DNA of 64,000 nt from the NCBI GenBank assembly GCA_025054715.1, contig JANWYH010000001.1:184001-248000 (forward strand). The letters run 5' to 3'. The notes under the pieces were generated by a model. That model ran no database searches. It was not told the origin of the DNA and was given only the letters and a program-made list of their open reading frames with translations. Made by a program: the position numbers and the translations under genes. This stretch comes from Pyrinomonadaceae bacterium (lineage in GTDB: Bacteria; Acidobacteriota; Blastocatellia; Pyrinomonadales; Pyrinomonadaceae). This document shows, piece after piece, positions 9,408 through 18,616 of this stretch (the stretch's first letter is position 1; every line of letters begins with the position of its first letter).

Positions 9408-11207
9408 TCACGGCTTTTGCTTAAGTCTTTCTATCGCTGACAAAGCTTCACGATAGGCTTGCTCATCTACGTTTCCGAGTTTTATTGCTTCTTGGTATTC
9501 GCGCAGAGCTGCCTCTATTTGGTCGTTGAATTCCAAAATTCTTGCGAGTGCAACATGTGCTCTTTGAATAAGAACCGGATCGGTGTCTGGAGTTGCCTGC
9601 AAGATTGCATTTCTGTAATTTGCCGCAGCTTTTCCGAGTCTTTCATCTCGTAGGTTTTCATCAAAGGCTATTTCGGCGTAAAGGCTAGCTACTCTTCCTC
9701 TGGCGTAGAATATTCTTGGATCTCCTGGATACTCCTGCATAAGGTTTGCTAAGAATTCATCTGCCTTTTCAAATTCCTTTTTCTTTATCATTTCTTCGGC
9801 TTGTAAAAGCTTTTCGGCAAGAGCCTTTTCACGTGGCGACAATTCTACCTGAATTTTTCGGGCCTCTTTTTTTTGGGTAGCTCGTTTTATCGCTTCAGCA
9901 AATTCTGTGAGTCTTTGCTTTTCTCGGGCAAAATTGATTGAAAGAATCATGTCTCGGAACGCACTAGCAATATCAAAGCCTGATTCTTCAATACCTTTAA
10001 GTTGCTCAGCAAAATGGAAAGCTAAAACAGCGCCTTTTTCATAAGCCTCTGACAAAAGTAAAGCCGATTCGTCCGCAAGCTCGGTTTTTAGTTTGTTCAA
10101 TTCTGCTACAATGTTACGTTTTTCATCATCTGTTTTTGCTGCGTCAATTTTTCTTCTTGCTTGTAGCGTTGCGGATTGAATTTTAGAGAATTCTTTTTGT
10201 TTTACATCTACGGCAATCACTGCAGAGCGAGCAACGGCGAGAATTGGGTCGAGCGAAACGTCTGGATTAATTTTTCTACGTTCTTCTAAAAGTTGTCTGA
10301 TTTGCTCGCGAAAGCCGAATATGTCCTTTGAGTTTTGCAGAACTAATGGGTCGAGAACAAACCTTAAAAATCCAAGCCGGGCATCTGAAAGACTTAGATT
10401 CGTTCCTGGCGGCACGACGACGTAATAATCGTCACCAATGTTACGGAAATTTATAGTGCCAGCAGGTGCAAGAATGTCTGGGACGACGAAGAACCTTCTT
10501 TCTCTTTCTCTCATTTCTGTTTTTTGTAGAGTGCGCTTGCTTTTTTCATCTTTTGTTTCAACCCTTATTTTTTCGAGATAAGTGATTTGCGGGCGAGTGT
10601 GAAGATATTCTAACAAATCGCGCACCATCGTAGCGGTTGAAGAGCGCATTTTATCGCCTTCATTTTGATATAACTTGTAATAATCTTCGATTTTTTTCTG
10701 TATGCCTGAACGGCGATAAAACTCACGAACAAGTGGTGCAAAATCCAAAACCTCTAGCAAATCTGCTGGCAGATCAACAGTTCTTTCTGGGTCCTGAAGC
10801 TCAGGAACAGGCGAAAGGGTATAAGCTAGCGAAACGAAGGCTGCTGAGATTTGCTCAGGAGTTTTGTCCGAGTGACGGCGCTTGTATTGCGTTAAGAAAA
10901 TCTGCATTCTTTGCTTTAATTCGGAGTTTACGGAAATTTCTTCGCGTAAACTTTTTCTGAAAGCTTCTCCTTGTGGAGTTAATTTTGTTTCTAGACCGGC
11001 AAATTCCAAAGATGCCATCACGACTATAAGGCGCCTGTCAGGTTCAATCCTAACTCCGTATCTAGTGAAATCAAAGTTTTGTCCCTCCTGTGTTGAAACT
11101 TGAGAGAAAAATATAAACAAAAAGAGCGCTAGGAGGACCTTTCTTCCTGCGCTCTGAAAAGCTGAAACAAGTTTAGAAACTAGCGAGAGCTTCTTCCTCA
11201 TTGTCAT
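9408..11207 (-). CDS. Exported protein of unknown function with C-terminal TPR repeats
   Basis: 599-aa protein with a hydrophobic N-terminal export signal ([14 protein letters not shown], cleavage probably near residue 40). The middle (about 55-330) is a domain I do not recognise, with [12 protein letters not shown] and [15 protein letters not shown] stretches. A charged helical region follows (about 330-450), then three or four TPR-like helix pairs (460-599: [43 protein letters not shown]). It resembles metal-dependent hydrolase folds in outline only: I see no HExxH, so I give no enzymatic function. Its start overlaps the 3' end of the STAS gene by 35 nt, implying co-expression with the anti-sigma module. 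Confidence 0.75.
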   Translation of the reverse strand: MTMRKKLSLVSKLVSAFQSAGRKVLLALFLFIFFSQVSTQEGQNFDFTRYGVRIEPDRRLIVVMASLEFAGLETKLTPQGEAFRKSLREEISVNSELKQRMQIFLTQYKRRHSDKTPEQISAAFVSLAYTLSPVPELQDPERTVDLPADLLEVLDFAPLVREFYRRSGIQKKIEDYYKLYQNEGDKMRSSTATMVRDLLEYLHTRPQITYLEKIRVETKDEKSKRTLQKTEMRERERRFFVVPDILAPAGTINFRNIGDDYYVVVPPGTNLSLSDARLGFLRFVLDPLVLQNSKDIFGFREQIRQLLEERRKINPDVSLDPILAVARSAVIAVDVKQKEFSKIQSATLQARRKIDAAKTDDEKRNIVAELNKLKTELADESALLLSEAYEKGAVLAFHFAEQLKGIEESGFDIASAFRDMILSINFAREKQRLTEFAEAIKRATQKKEARKIQVELSPREKALAEKLLQAEEMIKKKEFEKADEFLANLMQEYPGDPRIFYARGRVASLYAEIAFDENLRDERLGKAAANYRNAILQATPDTDPVLIQRAHVALARILEFNDQIEAALREYQEAIKLGNVDEQAYREALSAIERLKQKP

Positions 11208-11517
11208 AAGTGTCGAAAACGGTTAAGAGTTTAGTAATAGCAAGAAGGTCTTGGACTTTTTGCGTAAGATTCAATAGTTTCAGGCTGCCACCTTCTTTGC
11301 TAACGGTGGTAAAACTTGAAACTAACTCACCTATACCGCTTGAATCTATGTAACTGACTTCTGCTAAATTTAGCAATATCTTTTTCTTTCCTTCACTAAG
11401 AAGGCGTCTTACTGCCGTTCTTAATGCGACGCTTCCTTCACCGATTGTTATCTTGCCTTCTAAATCAAGTATTGTAACGTCTCCGGCTTGCCTTTCTGAA
11501 ATTTTTAACTCTGACAT
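11173..11517 (-). CDS. STAS-domain anti-sigma factor antagonist
   Basis: 114-aa single STAS domain of the SpoIIAA/RsbV type. The phosphorylation loop is intact: [16 protein letters not shown], where the second Ser of DSSG is the usual kinase target. In partner switching the unphosphorylated form binds the anti-sigma kinase and frees the sigma factor. The kinase-like gene lies 29 nt upstream in the same operon. The TPR protein gene starts inside its 3' end. There is a possible ribosome binding site, GTTGGAGGAAAAG, ending about 1 nt before the ATG region. No sigma factor or PP2C phosphatase gene is in the window. Confidence 0.92.
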   Translation of the reverse strand: MSELKISERQAGDVTILDLEGKITIGEGSVALRTAVRRLLSEGKKKILLNLAEVSYIDSSGIGELVSSFTTVSKEGGSLKLLNLTQKVQDLLAITKLLTVFDTYDNEEEALASF

Positions 11518-11546
11518 ACTTTTCCTCCAACAAAGTTTAGTTTTAG

Positions 11547-11969
11547 CTATATAAAATCCTTTTTAAAAAACTTACACATGCGGACTATCATTCCACCTTT
11601 TGAATCTTTTATCCATTCGACTTCTTCCATGAAGCTGCGCATAAAGAGAATGCCACGTCCACAGTTTTTGAGCAAGTTCTCTGGTTTTGTAGGGTCGGGT
11701 ATTGAATTCGGATCGAACCCATTACCAGAATCGCGAACTCTTACTTCGATACCTTTGCCTAGAGCAGTTAGGATTATTTCTACCTTTTTATTTTCGTCTA
11801 ATCCATTTCCATGCTTGACTGCGTTTGCTACTGCCTCTCTTACGGCTATGTCTATTGCATAGAGAGAATCGCTATCGAATCCGAAGGATGCAGCAAATTC
11901 GACCGCTTCATTTACGGCACGATCAATTTCATCTATCCGACTCGGAATTGACAATATCTTTTGCAGCAT
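11547..11969 (-). CDS. Anti-sigma factor serine kinase (RsbW/SpoIIAB-like)
   Basis: 140-aa GHKL ATPase-fold protein. The N box is [12 protein letters not shown], the G1 box [11 protein letters not shown] and the G2 region [15 protein letters not shown]. The size and the adjacent STAS gene identify an RsbW-type protein that binds a sigma factor and phosphorylates its antagonist. Many members in this family lack a true sigma partner and regulate other outputs such as secretion or biofilm. The gene follows mnmA by 52 nt. Since the STAS, TPR and nuclease genes follow closely, the module may be autoregulated, but that is inference. Confidence 0.9.
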   Translation of the reverse strand: MLQKILSIPSRIDEIDRAVNEAVEFAASFGFDSDSLYAIDIAVREAVANAVKHGNGLDENKKVEIILTALGKGIEVRVRDSGNGFDPNSIPDPTKPENLLKNCGRGILFMRSFMEEVEWIKDSKGGMIVRMCKFFKKDFI

Positions 11970-12021
11970 CTTAACTTTTTTTACCCGCTTTCAGCCCTAA
12001 AATCAAGAACGCCGCTTTAGT

Positions 12022-13140
12022 TTATTCGGAGACTCTTTCAATCCAGCCACCGCCTAAGACTTCATCTTCTTGGTAAAAAACAGCTGCCTGACCAGGTGTT
12101 ATGGCTCTTTGAGGTTCATCAAAAATGATCTTTGCTCTTCCTCCCTCGATATTATAGATTGTCGCAAAAGCTGGTTCATGACGGTATCGAACTTTAACCT
12201 TTGCTCGGATTGACTCTTTTTCAAAATTTTCGGGCAAAATCCAGTTGACACTTCTTACGAAAAAGGTAGATGAAAAAAGCTCTTCTTCTTCACCTACGAT
12301 TATTCGATTCTTAGCCTTTTCTATCTTCACAACATAAAGAGGTTTTCCTTGAGCTATGCCTAGTCCGCGTCTTTGTCCTATAGTGTAGCGGTGGATTCCC
12401 AGATGCTTTCCGATTACTTCTCCTTTTGTATTGACTATTTCTCCAGGCAGAGGAAGTTCATCTTCTCGATCTTCCGTTTTTAGGTATCTTTCTATAAACT
12501 CCGCATAGTTGCCGTCAGGCACGAAACAGATCTCTTGAGATTCTGCTTTGTTTGCAGTGTAAAGCCCAAACTCAGAAGCGAGGTGTCGCACCTTTTCCTT
12601 TGTCATTTCGCCAAGCGGAAAAAGCGCCCTTGATAGCTGATCTTGTGATAGTTCCCAAAGAAAGTAGCTCTGGTCCTTCCAATGATTTCTCCCACGAAAA
12701 AGGCGATAAACCTTTTTTCTATTGTCGAATTCAACGCGAGCGTAATGTCCCGTTGCAACCTTATCACAGCCCAAGCTTTTTGCCAGCCGATCTAGTGAAG
12801 AAAACTTGAGTCTAGAGTTGCAAGCAACACAAGGAATAGGCGTTTCTCCTGACAAATAACTTTCAACGAAAGGTTCAACTATATCCTTTTCAAATTCACG
12901 TTCTAGATTTAAGACATAAAACGGTATCCCTAAACTTTCAGCTACCCGCCGGGCATCGTAAACATCGTCTAGAGAACAACATCTGCTAGGTAGTGGATCA
13001 CCGTTTTCATCTAATGATAGATTGCGACGTTGATTCCATAGCTGCATCGTAAATCCTATTAGTTCATGCCCTTCGTGCTTTAGAATAGCAGCCGCAGTTG
13101 AAGAATCCACTCCGCCGCTCATTGCTACAGCTATCTTCAT
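12022..13140 (-). CDS. mnmA: tRNA-specific 2-thiouridylase MnmA
   Basis: 372-aa ATP-dependent enzyme that thiolates U34 of Glu, Gln and Lys tRNAs. The PP-loop AMSGGVDSS is at residues 6-14. The catalytic cysteines occur in [11 protein letters not shown] and [10 protein letters not shown], with TGHYAR and [12 protein letters not shown] between domains. The C-terminal beta-barrel ends [15 protein letters not shown]. Full length for the family (about 360-370). A TATAAT lies directly before the start codon, but no good -35 accompanies it. Confidence 0.97.
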   Translation of the reverse strand: MKIAVAMSGGVDSSTAAAILKHEGHELIGFTMQLWNQRRNLSLDENGDPLPSRCCSLDDVYDARRVAESLGIPFYVLNLEREFEKDIVEPFVESYLSGETPIPCVACNSRLKFSSLDRLAKSLGCDKVATGHYARVEFDNRKKVYRLFRGRNHWKDQSYFLWELSQDQLSRALFPLGEMTKEKVRHLASEFGLYTANKAESQEICFVPDGNYAEFIERYLKTEDREDELPLPGEIVNTKGEVIGKHLGIHRYTIGQRRGLGIAQGKPLYVVKIEKAKNRIIVGEEEELFSSTFFVRSVNWILPENFEKESIRAKVKVRYRHEPAFATIYNIEGGRAKIIFDEPQRAITPGQAAVFYQEDEVLGGGWIERVSE

Positions 13141-13297
13141 AAATTATAGTTTAGTCTTGACAAGGCAACTTATCCAAGCTTTTGATCTTCACAAACATAC
13201 TTTTCTTCTTGATCAGACGGATTTTGATTGTAAAGAAGAGCTTTTTGAGGCTATTTTTAAATTTGAAGCCAAAAGAAAGAAGTGGAAAAATAACTCG

Positions 13298-14251
13298 ATG
13301 CAAGGTAGAGAAATCTTAAGAGTTCAGAATCTAAAAAAGTATTTTCCAGTAGAAAGCACTGGCGAGGTTGTAAGGGCGGTTGATGACGTTTCATTTAGTA
13401 TCTTTGCTGGTGAGACTTTGGGGCTTGTTGGTGAGTCTGGTTGTGGAAAGTCAACCGTAGGGAAATGTATCTTAAGATTGATAGAGCCAACTGGTGGACA
13501 GATTTTCTTCAAAGATGAGAATATTCTTTCGTTGCATAAGGAAAGGCTGAGACAGCTTCGTCGCCAGATGCAGATTATATTTCAAGACCCTTACTCTAGT
13601 CTTAATCCTCGTTTGACTGTTTACTCGATCGTGAGTGAGCCCCTTAAAATTCACAACATTGGCACTGAAACAGAACGGCGAGAAATTGTTGCAGACCTTT
13701 TGAAAAAAGTAGGTCTCGATCCTGATTATATGAATCGTTACCCGCACGAGTTTTCAGGCGGGCAAAGACAGCGTATCGGCATAGCGCGCGCCATTGCTTT
13801 GAGACCAGAGCTAGTAGTTTGTGATGAACCAGTTTCGGCTTTGGACGTTTCGGTTCAAGCTCAGGTGATAAATCTTTTGCAAGATTTGCAAGAAGAATTT
13901 GGGCTTACTTATTTATTTATTTCTCACGGACTTGCCGTTGTTCGTCATGTCTCAAATAGAATAGCCGTCATGTATCTTGGAAGAATTGTTGAAATAGCGG
14001 AATCAGCTTCACTCTATGAGGACCCGTTGCATCCGTACACAAAAGCTCTTCTTTCGGCAATACCGGTTCCGGAACCAAAACGCAAGCGTGAGAGAATAAT
14101 TCTTCAGGGAGATGTTCCAACGCCTATAAACCCTCCTTCAGGTTGTAGATTCCGAACTCGTTGCCCTTTTGCAGTTGAGGAATGCTCAAGGGAAACCCCA
14201 CAGTTAAGACAAGTAAAACCAAATCACTTTGTAGCTTGTATTCTTGCATAG
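13298..14251 (+). CDS. Oligopeptide/dipeptide-type ABC transporter ATPase (OppF/DppF-like)
   Basis: 317-aa ATPase of peptide/nickel ABC importers. Walker A is [10 protein letters not shown]-loop QDPYSSLNP, signature SGGQRQR and Walker [12 protein letters not shown]. The oligo_HPY C-terminal extension has the four-cysteine pattern [14 protein letters not shown]...C that can bind an Fe-S cluster in relatives. The H-loop reads [11 protein letters not shown] where the family usually has SHDL. I start at ATG 13298, which matches family N-termini. The frame is open up to a TTG at 13157 (47 further residues), probably not translated. There is no partner ATPase, permease or binding-protein gene next to it, unlike most opp/dpp operons. 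Confidence 0.88.
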   Translation: MQGREILRVQNLKKYFPVESTGEVVRAVDDVSFSIFAGETLGLVGESGCGKSTVGKCILRLIEPTGGQIFFKDENILSLHKERLRQLRRQMQIIFQDPYSSLNPRLTVYSIVSEPLKIHNIGTETERREIVADLLKKVGLDPDYMNRYPHEFSGGQRQRIGIARAIALRPELVVCDEPVSALDVSVQAQVINLLQDLQEEFGLTYLFISHGLAVVRHVSNRIAVMYLGRIVEIAESASLYEDPLHPYTKALLSAIPVPEPKRKRERIILQGDVPTPINPPSGCRFRTRCPFAVEECSRETPQLRQVKPNHFVACILA

Positions 14252-14328
14252 GTTTTTATAACTTACTTTTCAACAGGACTTGTTAATTTTTTATTTTTTA
14301 AAGAAAATTGAATCGAAGGAAGGTTTTT

Positions 14329-14772
14329 ATGAAAAGGCGACTTTGCAGCGACATAATGACTCGTGAAGTTTTAACTATTGATGCTGATAAGAGCATCTAC
14401 GAAGCCGCCTGCATGATGAAAGATAATGACATTGGAGCCTTGCCGGTAGTAGAAAATAACGAGCTCGTAGGCATATTGACCGATAGAGATATAGTTGTAA
14501 GAGCTGTTGCGGCAGGAATGGACATGAGAACGAGCGTTAGAGAAATAATGACAAAAGAAGTTTTCTCAATGTATGAAGATGATTTTGTTTTCAATGCTAT
14601 AAGGGAAATGGGTCAAAAGCAGATTCGTCGAGTTCCTATTCTCGATAGAAATGAACGTTTGGTTGGTATTATTTCAATGGCTGATATTGCTCTTGAAGCT
14701 GAAGATCAATTAGAGGTTGCCGAAGTTTTGGAAGACATTTCAAGTGGTAGAAGTTTTTGGAGAAAATTTTGA
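14329..14772 (+). CDS. Tandem CBS-domain protein
   Basis: 147-aa stand-alone protein with two CBS domains (about residues 1-60 and 72-130): DIMTREVLTIDADKS, GILTDRDIVVRA, EIMTKEVFSMYEDD, GIISMADIAL. Such Bateman modules bind adenosine nucleotides and act as energy sensors, often in stress responses. ATG 14329 is chosen over TTG 14308 because AAGGAAGG lies at ideal distance upstream. It is followed 24 nt later by hsp20 and then lon, suggesting a stress-related operon. Confidence 0.9.
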   Translation: MKRRLCSDIMTREVLTIDADKSIYEAACMMKDNDIGALPVVENNELVGILTDRDIVVRAVAAGMDMRTSVREIMTKEVFSMYEDDFVFNAIREMGQKQIRRVPILDRNERLVGIISMADIALEAEDQLEVAEVLEDISSGRSFWRKF

Positions 14773-14796
14773 ATTACACTCATCGGGAGAACAAAA

Positions 14797-15147
14797 ATGA
14801 AAGAGGGAAATATCTTTTTTAAGTTTGCAGTGCCAAAAGAGGTTCGATTTGCAGCAAGAAGTTGGGATCCAGCTGCCGATATTTACGATGCTTCTGACGG
14901 ATGGTTAATTAAAATCGAATTGCCGGGAATCTCGAGAGATGACTTTGAGATTAGTATAAAAGACAAAAAGCTTTATTTAAGTGGTGTTCGCCGTGATAAA
15001 ACCTCTTGCCGTGAAGGGCTCGTGCCTCGTCAAGTCGAGATCACTTATAGCCGTTTTGAAAAAACCTTTTTCTTTCCAGACGAAATCGAAGAAAGCAAAG
15101 TTGAATATCAAGATGGCTTCCTTTACATCTATGTTAAAAGGCACTAA
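14797..15147 (+). CDS. Small heat shock protein (Hsp20/alpha-crystallin)
   Basis: 116-aa sHSP, an ATP-independent holdase. The alpha-crystallin domain spans about residues 20-116: ADIYDASDGWLIKIELPGI at its start, VEITYSRFEKTFFFPDEI and the closing VEYQDGFLYIYVKR. The family GxL motif has degenerated to GFLY, and the usual C-terminal IxI/V tail is missing, which may limit oligomerisation. It lies between the CBS gene and lon, consistent with a protein-quality-control operon. Confidence 0.93.
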   Translation: MKEGNIFFKFAVPKEVRFAARSWDPAADIYDASDGWLIKIELPGISRDDFEISIKDKKLYLSGVRRDKTSCREGLVPRQVEITYSRFEKTFFFPDEIEESKVEYQDGFLYIYVKRH

Positions 15148-15221
15148 TCAGACCTTAGTAGCAGTCGAAATGACAAAATTTGCGATGCGAGTTTCACAAA
15201 TCACAAAAAGGAGCAAGAAAG

Positions 15222-17849
15222 ATGAACAAGCAGACAGATTTTGAGCTATTTGCTCAAGGAAAAGAAGCAAATTTTGTTTGCAAAGAAGAGTCTAGAGAGG
15301 AGAATGCAGATTCGAATTATGAGGACGATCCCGAAGAAGAGCATGAAGACTTTGTGGCTGAGATAAGACGCTTACTTAATTCTGATGATGAGAGTGAAAA
15401 GAGTAAAAATCAGCAAAAAGAAGCGATTTCTGCAGGGAAGCGCTTAGAGTTACCAGTTCTTCCGCTTCGCAAAACAGTAATTTTCCCAGAAGCTATAGTT
15501 CCTCTTGTGGTAGGGCGAAAAAAGTCAAAAGCTGCGGTTGAGGAAGCTATTGGCACTGAAGAAAAGCTACTCGTCGGTGTAACGGTAAAAAGCGAAGAAG
15601 ATGATGGTGAAAGCGATGCTTCTACTAGCGATGTCTATCAAGTTGGAATCTTAATTAACATAAAGAAATTTTTGCGTAGTGAAGATAACATACAGCTTAT
15701 TGTTCAGGGAATAGAAAGGGTTCGGATAATTGAATGGGTACAGGAAGAGCCATTTCTGAAGGCTACAGTAGAGGTTCTGCCTTTGCCACATGTCCGAGAG
15801 CCCGAACAAGTGGAAGCATTAAAGAGAAATATTAATGATCTTATTCGGCAAGCTTTTGACCTCATACCTAACATGCCGCCAGAGCTACGCATGAACATAC
15901 TAAGCACGGCTGATCCGCTGAGATTATCGTATTTTCTTGGTAGTGTTCTCGATTTCGGAAAAGAACAAGAGCAAAAAATGCTAGAGGCCGAGACTTTAGA
16001 CGATCTGCTGATGATCGTTCACGCTGCCATTGCTAGGGAAATTGAGATACTCCAAATTAGAATGAAAATTGCTTCCGACACACAAAGTGAAATAGAAAAA
16101 TCGCAGCGTGAGTATTTCCTACGCCAACAGCTAAAACAGATAAAGAAAGAGCTAGGCGAGGACGAGGAAAGCATTGAAAAAGCTGAAGTAGGAGAGCTGC
16201 GTAAAAAACTTGAAACAGCTGATCTTCCCGAAGAAGTAAGACTAGAGGCAGAACGTGAACTGAAAAGAATGGAGAAACTTCCTAACATTTCTCCTGATTA
16301 TCACGTCATCAGAACTTATCTAGAGTATATACTCGAACTTCCTTGGAATAAATTAACTGAAGATAAGCTTGATCTTGAAGAGACAAGGAGAATTCTCGAC
16401 GAAGATCACTATGGTTTGGAGGACGTAAAAGAGAGAATTTTAGAATTTTTGGCTGTAGTAAAGTTAAGACCTGATTCAAAGAGTCCTATACTTTGTTTCG
16501 TTGGACCTCCTGGCGTGGGAAAAACTTCTCTCGGAATGTCTATAGCTAGAGCGTTAGGAAGAAAATTCGAACGCATTTCTTTAGGTGGAATGCGAGATGA
16601 GGCTGAGCTTCGTGGACACAGAAGAACCTATGTGGGTTCTATGCCGGGTAGAATAATTCAGGCTTTACGAAAATGCGGCGTAAAAAATCCTGTTTTAATA
16701 CTTGATGAAATTGACAAGCTAGGTATGGATTTTAGAGGTGATCCAGCCTCGGCATTACTTGAGATTTTAGATCCGGCTCAAAACCATTCATTTAGAGATA
16801 ACTACATAAATCTACCTTTCGACCTGTCAAAAGTGTTTTTCATTGCAACGGCAAATCAATTATCACCTATACCAATGCCACTGCGTGATAGAATGGAAAT
16901 AATACAGCTTAGCGGTTATTCGGAAGCTGAAAAGTTGAATATAGCGAAAAAGTATCTTATCCCGAGACAGATTAAAGAAAATGGTCTGTCCGTAGAGCAA
17001 ATTGAAATAACCGAAGATGCCATAAGATTTGTGATCTCTTCTTATACTAGAGAAGCGGGCGTTAGACAGCTTGAGAGAACCATCGCAAAGCTGGTTAGAA
17101 AAATTGCATTTAGAGTTGCACGCGGCGAGGTATCAGAAAAGCAAATAATTGATATTCAAAAAGCTAAGGAACTTTTAGGTTCTCCCGTTTTTTATTCTGA
17201 AGAGGCTAGAAAAGAATTGCCTGTTGGAGTTGCGACAGGAATGGCATGGACAGAAGCGGGTGGAGAAATCTTGTTTGTAGAGGCGGCTCTTCTTCCAGGA
17301 GGGAATGGATTGATGCTTACGGGGCATTTAGGAGAAGTGATGAAAGAATCTGCACAAGCTGCAAGAAGCTATCTTTGGTCACATGCGAAGGACTTTGGCA
17401 TTGATCCTGAACTAATAAAAACCAATGGTGTGCATCTTCACGTCCCTGCCGGAGCAATCCCAAAAGATGGTCCAAGCGCCGGCGTAACTATGGCAACTGC
17501 TTTAGCTTCCATCTATACAGGTAAAAAGGTAAGGAGTGATACGGCAATGACAGGTGAAATAACACTATCAGGGCAAGTCCTTCCTATCGGCGGTGTTAAG
17601 GAAAAGGTGCTTGCAGCTCATAGAGCGGGGATTAAAAGAGTTATACTGCCGAAGAAAAATGAATCCGAACTAGAAAACATTCCTGAGGACGTAAGAAGAG
17701 GGCTTGAATTTGTATTTGTGGAAAGAATTGATGATGTTATCAAAGCAGCCTTTCAAGAAAATATAACTCAAAAAGACATACAGCAGGAAAGTGGCAAAAC
17801 TGATGGAGTTTTTGCTGAGGTTCCAAGCGAGTTCGTAGCGGAAAAATGA
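15222..17849 (+). CDS. lon: ATP-dependent protease Lon
   Basis: 875-aa cytoplasmic AAA+ serine protease that degrades misfolded and regulatory proteins. The LON substrate-binding domain begins at LPVLPLRKTVIFP (about residue 77). Walker A is GPPGVGKTS, with the LGGMRDEAELRGHRRTYVG region behind it. The protease domain carries GPSAGVTMATA (catalytic Ser) and GGVKEKVLAA (catalytic Lys). ATG 15222 has AAGGAG upstream; the frame extends to TTG 15180. An acidic extension of roughly 70 residues precedes the LON domain, longer than in most Lon proteins. The stop overlaps the next start (ATGA). Confidence 0.97.
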   Translation: MNKQTDFELFAQGKEANFVCKEESREENADSNYEDDPEEEHEDFVAEIRRLLNSDDESEKSKNQQKEAISAGKRLELPVLPLRKTVIFPEAIVPLVVGRKKSKAAVEEAIGTEEKLLVGVTVKSEEDDGESDASTSDVYQVGILINIKKFLRSEDNIQLIVQGIERVRIIEWVQEEPFLKATVEVLPLPHVREPEQVEALKRNINDLIRQAFDLIPNMPPELRMNILSTADPLRLSYFLGSVLDFGKEQEQKMLEAETLDDLLMIVHAAIAREIEILQIRMKIASDTQSEIEKSQREYFLRQQLKQIKKELGEDEESIEKAEVGELRKKLETADLPEEVRLEAERELKRMEKLPNISPDYHVIRTYLEYILELPWNKLTEDKLDLEETRRILDEDHYGLEDVKERILEFLAVVKLRPDSKSPILCFVGPPGVGKTSLGMSIARALGRKFERISLGGMRDEAELRGHRRTYVGSMPGRIIQALRKCGVKNPVLILDEIDKLGMDFRGDPASALLEILDPAQNHSFRDNYINLPFDLSKVFFIATANQLSPIPMPLRDRMEIIQLSGYSEAEKLNIAKKYLIPRQIKENGLSVEQIEITEDAIRFVISSYTREAGVRQLERTIAKLVRKIAFRVARGEVSEKQIIDIQKAKELLGSPVFYSEEARKELPVGVATGMAWTEAGGEILFVEAALLPGGNGLMLTGHLGEVMKESAQAARSYLWSHAKDFGIDPELIKTNGVHLHVPAGAIPKDGPSAGVTMATALASIYTGKKVRSDTAMTGEITLSGQVLPIGGVKEKVLAAHRAGIKRVILPKKNESELENIPEDVRRGLEFVFVERIDDVIKAAFQENITQKDIQQESGKTDGVFAEVPSEFVAEK

Positions 17850-18616
17850 AAGTAGCAATTATAACGGGAAGTTCGTCGGGTATTGGCTTTGCTATAGCAA
17901 AAAAAATGCTTCAAAATGGCTATGCTTGTGTTATAAACGGTAGAAGCGTCGAGAAACTTGAGAAAGCCCAGAAAGAGTTAAAAACGCTAAGCGATGAAAT
18001 GCTGGCTGTTAGAGCTGATGTTTCTAAAGAAGAGCAAGTAAAGGAATTGGTAGATAAAACCAAGGAAAAGTTCGGTAGAATTGACGTTTTAGTAAATAAT
18101 GCTGCAACCGTCGGTGTAGGCTACTCTGTTGAGGAAATGCCCGTTGAAGTTTGGGACGAAGTAATAAGAGTTAATCTGCGTTCAGTTTTTATTATTTGTA
18201 AAGCTGTGATTCCTCATCTTAAAGAGGCTGGAGGAGGCAGGATTATCAATATAGGCGGGCTTTCAGCAAAAAATCCATTGCCTTTTGCTGCTGCCGACGC
18301 TAGTGCAAAGGCGGGTGTGCTGGCATTGACCAGAACTTTGGCTGCTGAGCTTGGAAGGTTCAATATAACGGTTAATACGATAATTCCTGGTTTTCAACCC
18401 GACACCGAATTAGGAAGGGCGTTTAATGAAAGGCTTTCCAAAGCTTTCAACGTCACGCCGGAAGAATCTGTTTTTGCTACCAAGGCAAGAACCTTGATGA
18501 AAAGATTTGAGACTCTTGATGAGATAGCTGAAACAGTTTTATTTTTGTGTTCTGATGCTGGTCTTGCAATAACCGGGCAAAACTTAAACGTAAATTGCGG
18601 GTTGGCTACTTATTGA
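17846..18616 (+). CDS. SDR-fold protein lacking the catalytic Ser/Tyr
   Basis: 256-aa member of the short-chain dehydrogenase/reductase superfamily. The Rossmann nucleotide site is intact (TGSSSGIG at residues 7-14, NNAA at 84-87) and Asn110 is present. In the active site, the motif that is normally YxxxK reads DASAK: Asp151 replaces Tyr while Lys155 remains. The usual Ser position 13 residues upstream is Gly138, with the nearest Ser at 140. Classical hydride-transfer chemistry is therefore doubtful; it may be a binding or regulatory protein or use another acid. It is translationally coupled to lon by a 4-nt overlap and overlaps asnB by 7 nt tail to tail. Confidence 0.88.
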   Translation: MKVAIITGSSSGIGFAIAKKMLQNGYACVINGRSVEKLEKAQKELKTLSDEMLAVRADVSKEEQVKELVDKTKEKFGRIDVLVNNAATVGVGYSVEEMPVEVWDEVIRVNLRSVFIICKAVIPHLKEAGGGRIINIGGLSAKNPLPFAAADASAKAGVLALTRTLAAELGRFNITVNTIIPGFQPDTELGRAFNERLSKAFNVTPEESVFATKARTLMKRFETLDEIAETVLFLCSDAGLAITGQNLNVNCGLATY

